From positions 1 to 18,189 of the forward strand of contig DASYWT010000352.1 of the NCBI GenBank assembly GCA_035935775.1: 18,189 bases of DNA, written 5' to 3'. The notes under the pieces are model-generated. The model was not told the origin of the DNA. It was given only the letters and a program-made list of their open reading frames with translations, and searched no databases. How positions within the stretch are numbered: position 1 is the stretch's first letter; each line of letters opens with the position of its first letter. Positions 12,865-18,189 of this stretch are shown here, one piece after another. This DNA is from JAICWP01 sp035935775. Lineage in GTDB: Bacteria; Acidobacteriota; Terriglobia; Terriglobales; Acidobacteriaceae. Made by a program: the position numbers and the translations under genes.

Positions 12865-15435
12865 GTGACCAAGGTAACTGGCCATATTCGCGGCTTGCTC
12901 GTGCTGGCTGGGCTGGCAATATTTGCGACCGCGGCCCTCACCGCTCAGGAAACTCCTGCTCCCGTTTCCCCCGTCCCGGGGGTTGCCGCTGCGCTTTATC
13001 AGCAGTTGGGCAGTGTAGGCCTGGACCCAGCCCGCGTCTTTCACATCCGCAACGCCTCCATTGAGCACCCCAACCTGCACGTGACTTTCAACGACGGTAC
13101 CATCGCTTTCACGAAAGACGTGTTGGGCCGGATCACCGGCGCCTACTTCGAGGGCGAAGGCGACCTGTTGATCATGCCGCCCAATCGCGCCGAGCGCGCT
13201 TCTTTGGGATTGTTCACGGGGACCGCCATTCTGGAAGAGCAGTTCACCGCCGCTTACCTGCGCTTCAATGACGACACGGAGCAGAAGTTGCAGTCCGCAC
13301 TGTATCCCGCGACCGATGTGCCGGACTTTTTCGCGACGCACGATTCCGTGGCCAGTTCGCTGGCTGCCAGTGACGCGCTGCGGTTGCTGATGACTTTCAG
13401 CCGCTTTCTGCCCGTAGCCGCTCCGGCACAGCCGCCGGCGCCCTACACCGGCGACGATCACTTTCTGCACCTGCGGCTCAACAGCCCGCAGCGCGGACTT
13501 TTTGACGTCTTTTTCGACAGCCTGGCGCGGGAACAGGTGGCCGCCGGACAGTTGACGCTGACGCCGGAAGGCGATTTTTACGATCTGTGGACATCATTTT
13601 CTCTGCCGGCACAGCAAGGAGCTTCGCCTGAGACCCGGGAGCAGAGCACGCCGGATGTCGTGGATATTTCCCGCTACCGCATCCGGGCGCGAATTACTTT
13701 CCCACATGAGCTTTCGGCTAACGCGCTGCTTGAGCTGGAGGTTCATCACAGCGGGGAGCGGGCGCTGTTCTTTGAACTTTCCCGCTTTCTTCAGGTAAAG
13801 AGGGTGGAGGCCGACGGCCGCCCGGTCGAGTTCGTGCACAACCCCGCCCTCGACGGCACGCAATTGGCCCGGCGCGGCAACGACGTGGTGGCGGTGGTGT
13901 TTCCCGAACCGCTGCACGCCGGCCAGCGCTTGCAGCTGCGCTTCGAATATGCCGGCTCGGTACTCTCCGAGGCCGGTGGCGGCCTGCTCTATGTGGGCGC
14001 GCGAGGCACCTGGTATCCCAATCGTGGCCTGGCCATGTCGCAATTCGATCTGCAGTTTCGCTACCCCGCCGGCTGGACCCTGGTAGCCACCGGGAAGCAG
14101 GTTCCGCCGGTTCCCGACGAAGACGCCGCGGCTGCCACGCCCGGCGAGCAGGTTGGACACTGGGTTTCCGAACACCCCATGCCCATGGCCGGCTTCAACC
14201 TGGGCCAGTATGTGAAAGCGGTAGCGCACACCGGCAAAGTGGCGGTTGATACTTATGCCGCGGCGGGCGTGGAACGGACCTTCCCCCATCCCCCGCTTCC
14301 GCCCACCCCGGTTCCCTCCAACCCGGAAATTTTTCCTGCCGAGCAGTTGCGGCAGGAACGTCAGGCCATGGCGGTTCCACCCCCGTCGCCTTCACCGGCG
14401 CGTAATGCTCAGGCAGTCGCGGACGAAACGGCACACGCCATCGCTTTTCTTAGCTCCCGCCTGGGCCCGTTCCCCTACAGCAGCTTGTCTTTGACCCAGA
14501 TGCCGGGAGGAACCAGCCAGGGCTGGCCGGGGCTGATTTATCTCTCCAGCCTGGCTTTCCTCACGCCTCATGAGCGAGAAACGCTGCACTTTTCCCCTCA
14601 GGCCGATGTGCTTTACGGGCAGGTCATGCCGGCGCACGAAGCCGCCCATCAATGGTGGGGCGACCTGGTGGGCTGGAAAAGCTATCGCGATCAGTGGATT
14701 GGTGAGGCCCTGGCCAACTACTGCGTATTGATGATGCTGGAACGCGAGCACCCCCGGGAATTCGAACTCATGATGCAGACCTACCGCCAGCAGCTTCTGC
14801 AGAAGAACAAGGCTGGCATGGAACTACGGGAGGCGGGGCCGGTCACCCTGGGCGTGCGCCTTTCCTCTTCCAAATTTCCCGACGCTTACGACGCCATCGC
14901 TTACGGCCGCGGCACTTGGCTGTTCCACATGCTGCGCTACATGCTGCGCGATGCCGACAGCCGGTCCCAGGCGAGCGGTCGAGCGGATTCCGCCAACGAG
15001 GACGACGTGTTTTTGCGGGTGTTGCGCATCCTGCAGGAGCGCTTTGCGGGCAAGGTCATGACCCTGCGAGGTGTGCAGGAAGCCTTCGAGGAGAACCTGC
15101 CTCGTCCACTCTGGTATGAAGGGCGAAAATCGCTGGATTGGTTCTTCGATGGCTGGGTTAACGGCACGGCCATTCCGCGGCTGCAACTAGCGGGCCCAAA
15201 ATTCCTGCGGAAGGGAAATTTCACGGTCGTGACCGGCACAATAAAACAGGAAGATGCCCCGGCTGACCTGGTCACTTCCGTGCCTGTCTATGCCGTGGCC
15301 GGGGGACGAACTCCGGTTCTGCTGGGCCGGGTGTTTGCCGATGGCCCCGAAACCAGCTTCCGCCTGCGAGCCCCGGTTGGCGCGCATAAACTGCTGCTCG
15401 ACCCCTATCAGACCGTCCTCACCCGCAGCCGCTGA
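12865..15435 (+). CDS. Secreted M1-family aminopeptidase-like protein
   Basis: The GTG at 12865 gives 856 residues beginning with a signal peptide (VTKVTGHIRGLLVLAGLAIFATAALTAQE). The frame is open back to 12655, but that part overlaps the divergent gene and lacks signal-peptide character. The catalytic domain shows the M1 zinc signature HEAAHQWWGD (H591, E592, H595) with the third ligand E614 in GEALANY, exactly 18 residues on. The exopeptidase GAMEN motif, which sits about 40 residues before HEXXH, is replaced by PGGTSQGW (547-554). Without GAMEN, classical amino-terminal anchoring is doubtful. The N-terminal ~270 residues have no recognised M1 domain and a Pro-rich stretch (about 470-515) precedes the catalytic part. 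It may be an aminopeptidase, endopeptidase or non-catalytic binding protein of the envelope. Confidence 0.88.
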   Translation: MTKVTGHIRGLLVLAGLAIFATAALTAQETPAPVSPVPGVAAALYQQLGSVGLDPARVFHIRNASIEHPNLHVTFNDGTIAFTKDVLGRITGAYFEGEGDLLIMPPNRAERASLGLFTGTAILEEQFTAAYLRFNDDTEQKLQSALYPATDVPDFFATHDSVASSLAASDALRLLMTFSRFLPVAAPAQPPAPYTGDDHFLHLRLNSPQRGLFDVFFDSLAREQVAAGQLTLTPEGDFYDLWTSFSLPAQQGASPETREQSTPDVVDISRYRIRARITFPHELSANALLELEVHHSGERALFFELSRFLQVKRVEADGRPVEFVHNPALDGTQLARRGNDVVAVVFPEPLHAGQRLQLRFEYAGSVLSEAGGGLLYVGARGTWYPNRGLAMSQFDLQFRYPAGWTLVATGKQVPPVPDEDAAAATPGEQVGHWVSEHPMPMAGFNLGQYVKAVAHTGKVAVDTYAAAGVERTFPHPPLPPTPVPSNPEIFPAEQLRQERQAMAVPPPSPSPARNAQAVADETAHAIAFLSSRLGPFPYSSLSLTQMPGGTSQGWPGLIYLSSLAFLTPHERETLHFSPQADVLYGQVMPAHEAAHQWWGDLVGWKSYRDQWIGEALANYCVLMMLEREHPREFELMMQTYRQQLLQKNKAGMELREAGPVTLGVRLSSSKFPDAYDAIAYGRGTWLFHMLRYMLRDADSRSQASGRADSANEDDVFLRVLRILQERFAGKVMTLRGVQEAFEENLPRPLWYEGRKSLDWFFDGWVNGTAIPRLQLAGPKFLRKGNFTVVTGTIKQEDAPADLVTSVPVYAVAGGRTPVLLGRVFADGPETSFRLRAPVGAHKLLLDPYQTVLTRSR

Positions 15436-15648
15436 CCCGGGGAGCCAGCCGTTTCTACGGAGGGCCGAGGCCCTGCTCCACCCTCCTTCCTTCCAATATG
15501 CCCGAGCAATCTGTACAGCGCGGCGGCACACAAGCTGACTGTGAGCTATATTCTCCAAACAAGCTTCAGCCCCGGCTTGGCTGTTGCGATTAGCAACTAC
15601 TCCCCTGCGCCCTGGTGCGCCATGTCCCGCAAAGTTCCGCGTAAGCTA

Positions 15649-15677
15649 TTGACTTTGCCCCGTTTTTGCAATATCAG
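15649..15677 (+). promoter_or_regulatory. Promoter of the Oar-like gene
   Basis: TTGACT (15649-15654), a 17-nt spacer, TATCAG (15672-15677). Both hexamers are close to sigma-70 consensus with optimal spacing. Transcription would leave a leader of roughly 55-60 nt, unlike the leaderless kinases. Confidence 0.55.
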
Positions 15678-15727
15678 ATGCAGACTGCAGCCTGCTATCT
15701 CGCCGTTATACGTCCTTATTTCCCGTT

Positions 15728-15734
15728 GAGGTGG
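15728..15734 (+). promoter_or_regulatory. Shine-Dalgarno of the Oar-like gene
   Basis: GAGGTGG lies 7 nt before the first of two adjacent ATG codons (15742, 15745), a near-ideal ribosome binding site supporting this start. Confidence 0.65.
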
Positions 15735-15741
15735 AAAGCTA

Positions 15742-18189
15742 ATGATGCGTGCCCGCGTGCTCGGTTGCAGCTTGATATGTGCGTTCGCAGTGGTGCTCCT
15801 CAGCCTGCCTTCGCTGTCCCAGGTGGTAACGGTAACGGTGCAGGGCCGAGTGTACGACAGTACCGGAGCCGTCATTCCCGATGCCCAGGTGAGCGCGGTC
15901 AATACCGCCACCAGCATCTCCAGGGCCGCCACCACCGATACCAATGGCAGCTATCAGATCGCCTTGCTGCCCGTCGGCGACTACGTCGTGACGGTGAATA
16001 AAAAAGGCTTTCAGAAGCAGGTGAAAAAGGTCCACCTCGATGTCGGCCAGGTGGGCGCCGTGAATTTCACCCTGCCCTTGGGCGAGGTGACGCAGGAGAT
16101 CAAGGTGGTGGATGTGGGCGTGACCGCGGAGCCTACGCGCACCATGGTCAGCTCCGTGATTGATGAGAATAAGATCGAAAACCTGCCGGTTAACGGCCGT
16201 CAATTCATTGATTTCGCCCTTCTGGCCCCCGGTGTAACCATTGGCGACACCACTTCCGGCAGCACCGACGTGATCATCGAGCCGGTGACCAAGCTCTCCT
16301 TCGCCGGACAGAACATTCACTACAACTTTGTGGCCATTGACGGTGCGGACGACATCTCTACCGCTTCCGGGGTGCAGAAATACACGCCGTCGCAGGACGC
16401 GGTGCGCGAATTCCGCGTCATCAACAGCGATTACAGCAGCGAGTTCGGGCGCGCGGTGGGCGGTATTGTGGACATCATCACCAAGAGCGGAACCAATGCT
16501 TACCACGGCTCGGCCTACGAGTACTTCCGCAACGATGCCATGGATGCCAAGAGCCTGCTGGCCTCGCGCGATCCCTCCACCTGCGTGGTGCCGGGCAACC
16601 TGAGCTCCGGCGGCTGCCGCCTGCTCGACAAGCTGCGCCAGAACCAGTACGGCTTCACTTTCGGCGGCCCCATTAAGAAGGACAAGACCTTCTTCTTCGC
16701 TAACTACGAGGGCCAGCGACGCAGCGAGTCGCCATACTACAACTCCATCATTCTGAACAATATCGGCCTTATCAACCAGTTCAAGTCCAGCATCGGCTTC
16801 CCGGCCGAGAACCTGAACGTCACCCGCAGCAACAATTACGACAACTTCCTGGTCAAGCTCGACCACTCCTTCAGCCAGAAGGAATACATGTATGTGCGCT
16901 ATTTCTTCGACGATGGCCGGCTGCGCAACTACTCGCCGCTCAATGACGGCTCCGACCTGCCCTCCGGCTTCAAAAACAATTTCTCCCGCGACCAGTCGGT
17001 GGTCGGCAGCCTGACCTCAATCATCTCCCCCAGCCTGGTCAACGAAGTGCGCATGCAGTACGCCAAGCGCTCCTTCGATTTCCCCACGGTCACGGCAGAG
17101 CCGCACATGGAGGTAGCCAACCAGTTCGCGATTGGCGTAAACCGCGGCAATCCCGATTTCTACAACGAAGGGCGCTTTGAGCTGGTGGACAACGTCAGCA
17201 AGACCACCGGACGGCACACCATTAGCTTCGGCGGCGACTTCAACCATGTGAACACCACCGAATCCTTCCCCTTGTTCTATCCGTTCGAGGCCACATTCGT
17301 CTGCATCGCGCCCGATCCCACCAACCCCAGTTCGCCCTGCAACAGCTCTAACCTGCTCGACCACACTCCGGTAGTGCTCTGGATGGAACGCTTCCAGGCG
17401 CCCAATTTCAACGAAACCAGCTTTGATCCTTCGGTATTCTCGATGAACGGTTACCCGCAGGCGATCCGGAACCAGGCCAGTGGCACGTTGGGCCACACCT
17501 ATGATGGCTTCTATGTCCAGGACCGTTTCAGCGCCACGCAGAACCTGACGCTGACCCTGGGCACCCGCTTTGATTTTGAGACTTGGCCCAGCAACGCACT
17601 CAACAACCCCCACGGAGTGGACCCGCGAGTCGGCTTTGCCTACAACGTGAGCGAAAGGCACTCCATCGTGGTGCGAGGTGGCTTCGGCCTGTTCCATGGC
17701 ACCATTCCCTCCCCGCTGCTCATGTGCCAGGCGCCTTCCTGCGGTGGTACCGCGGCCTATGGCAAGTTCCGGCCCGGTGAAGATAACCTGAACTCCACCA
17801 CACAACTTTTTGGCTATTCCGGTTTCTTCCCCGGGGCATTCCAGAACGCCTTCAACGGGCTGATTAACGGGCAGTATCCCAATCCCAGCAGTGCTCAGAC
17901 GCCGGGGGTGCTGTTACCCGCCACCATCGTGCGCTTCACCCAGAACCACAAGATGCCCTATGGAATCCAGAGCAGCCTGGGAGTTGAATTCCAGCCCTAC
18001 AAGGACGCGGTGCTCAACATCAGCTACCTGCGCACCCACGGTGTGCACCTGGGCAGCTTCTTCAACATCAATCAGCCCGATCCCACCGGTTCCGTGTTGG
18101 TGCACGACTCGAACGGGGACGCGGGAGTAAAGAATACTTTCTTCTGCCCGGTTTCGGCATGCGGTGTGGCCGGAGTCCCCGGTTCCAGG
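15742..18189 (+). CDS. Oar-like TonB-dependent outer-membrane receptor, 3' part outside window
   Basis: The frame is open from the ATG at 15742 to the right edge, 816 codons with no stop. A signal peptide (MMRARVLGCSLICAFAVVLLSLPSLSQ, about 27) is followed by a carboxypeptidase-regulatory-like beta-sandwich (about 31-115; VQGRVYDSTGAVIPDAQV, TNGSYQIALLPVGDYVV). Then comes a plug domain (about 125-255; ENLPVNGRQFIDFALLAPGV, GRAVGGIVDIITKSGTN) and the start of a long barrel (YEYFRNDAMDA, FGGPIKKDKTFFFANYEGQR, FYVQDRF). This is the Oar/Cna_B-TonB architecture, usually about 1000-1200 residues and greatly expanded in Acidobacteria, where it is thought to take up large or oligomeric substrates. 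The extracellular parts carry Cys pairs, for example C281 and C292. It has its own promoter and ribosome binding site, so it is not part of an operon with the M1-like gene. Confidence 0.93.
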   Translation, partial: MMRARVLGCSLICAFAVVLLSLPSLSQVVTVTVQGRVYDSTGAVIPDAQVSAVNTATSISRAATTDTNGSYQIALLPVGDYVVTVNKKGFQKQVKKVHLDVGQVGAVNFTLPLGEVTQEIKVVDVGVTAEPTRTMVSSVIDENKIENLPVNGRQFIDFALLAPGVTIGDTTSGSTDVIIEPVTKLSFAGQNIHYNFVAIDGADDISTASGVQKYTPSQDAVREFRVINSDYSSEFGRAVGGIVDIITKSGTNAYHGSAYEYFRNDAMDAKSLLASRDPSTCVVPGNLSSGGCRLLDKLRQNQYGFTFGGPIKKDKTFFFANYEGQRRSESPYYNSIILNNIGLINQFKSSIGFPAENLNVTRSNNYDNFLVKLDHSFSQKEYMYVRYFFDDGRLRNYSPLNDGSDLPSGFKNNFSRDQSVVGSLTSIISPSLVNEVRMQYAKRSFDFPTVTAEPHMEVANQFAIGVNRGNPDFYNEGRFELVDNVSKTTGRHTISFGGDFNHVNTTESFPLFYPFEATFVCIAPDPTNPSSPCNSSNLLDHTPVVLWMERFQAPNFNETSFDPSVFSMNGYPQAIRNQASGTLGHTYDGFYVQDRFSATQNLTLTLGTRFDFETWPSNALNNPHGVDPRVGFAYNVSERHSIVVRGGFGLFHGTIPSPLLMCQAPSCGGTAAYGKFRPGEDNLNSTTQLFGYSGFFPGAFQNAFNGLINGQYPNPSSAQTPGVLLPATIVRFTQNHKMPYGIQSSLGVEFQPYKDAVLNISYLRTHGVHLGSFFNINQPDPTGSVLVHDSNGDAGVKNTFFCPVSACGVAGVPGSR

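Larger units (their letters stand above)
15436..15741. other. Intergenic region before the Oar-like gene
   Basis: 306 nt without a credible gene. It holds a weak hairpin after the M1-like gene (AGGGCCGAGGCCCT, 15461-15474, no T-run), a small hairpin GTTGC-GATTA-GCAAC (15583-15597), the promoter at 15649-15677 and a ~65-nt leader before the Oar start. A 62-codon frame at 15541-15729 has no Shine-Dalgarno or recognisable content and spans the promoter, so it is not called. Confidence 0.6.

Noticed and set aside
15461..15474. Hairpin AGGGCCGAGGCCCT after the M1-like gene as a terminator
   Set aside because: Short stem with no T-run downstream; not enough for an intrinsic terminator.
15541..15729. 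62-codon open frame between the M1-like and Oar-like genes
   Set aside because: No ribosome binding site or recognisable sequence, and it runs through the well-formed promoter at 15649-15677.
15739..16866. A 375-codon minus-strand open frame opposite the Oar-like gene
   Set aside because: Shadow of the receptor reading frame; no recognisable protein features.

Overview
The window looks like a high-GC chromosomal segment from an acidobacterium of the Koribacter/Terriglobia kind. This is inferred from gene content: an Oar-like TonB-dependent receptor with an N-terminal carboxypeptidase-regulatory domain, tandem membrane Ser/Thr kinases with C-terminal TPR sensor regions, many secreted metallopeptidases, and short heptameric intergenic repeats. 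No rRNA, tRNA, CRISPR array, transposase or phage gene was seen.

Layout. (1) 1-3034, minus strand: a periplasmic SurA-type parvulin isomerase, then a YhaM-like OB-fold/HD nuclease, then an NAD(P)-binding epimerase-like protein cut by the window edge. Two related palindromes bracket the YhaM-like gene. (2) 3194-4909, plus strand: a secreted M49-like (dipeptidyl-peptidase III type) zinc peptidase. (3) 4910-5810, minus strand: a SpoIIE/PP2C-type phosphatase with substituted metal ligands. It is followed, with a TAATG stop/start overlap, by the first ~50 codons of a GT87-like glycosyltransferase whose remainder is missing. (4) 5811-6048: an intergenic region with two inverted arrays of a degenerate 7-bp repeat. 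(5) 6049-11401, plus strand: two tandem paralogous Ser/Thr kinases, each with its own duplicated promoter. (6) 11410-12828, minus strand: a secreted TPR plus gluzincin (peptidase MA-like) protein, divergent from (7) an M1-family aminopeptidase-like protein at 12865-15435. (8) 15742 to the right edge: an Oar-like outer-membrane receptor, incomplete.

The most interesting signal is regulatory. Both kinases carry TTGACC-17-TACCAT with the ATG only 7 nt after the -10. The phosphatase has TTGCCC-17-TACTTT-8-ATG and the peptidase-MA gene has TAGAAT-6-GTG. With no ribosome binding site possible in such short leaders, these look like leaderless transcripts. The same observation fixes the start codons of four genes. 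By contrast the M49 peptidase and the Oar receptor have recognisable Shine-Dalgarno sequences.

Functionally the segment mixes envelope proteostasis (isomerase, three secreted zinc peptidases), outer-membrane uptake (Oar) and phospho-signalling (two kinases and a divergent, possibly inactive phosphatase). A shared pathway is not shown by the sequence. No complete, clearly new multi-gene system was found. The leaderless promoter pattern, the mosaic kinase duplication, the flanking palindromes and the decayed glycosyltransferase are the points most worth following.
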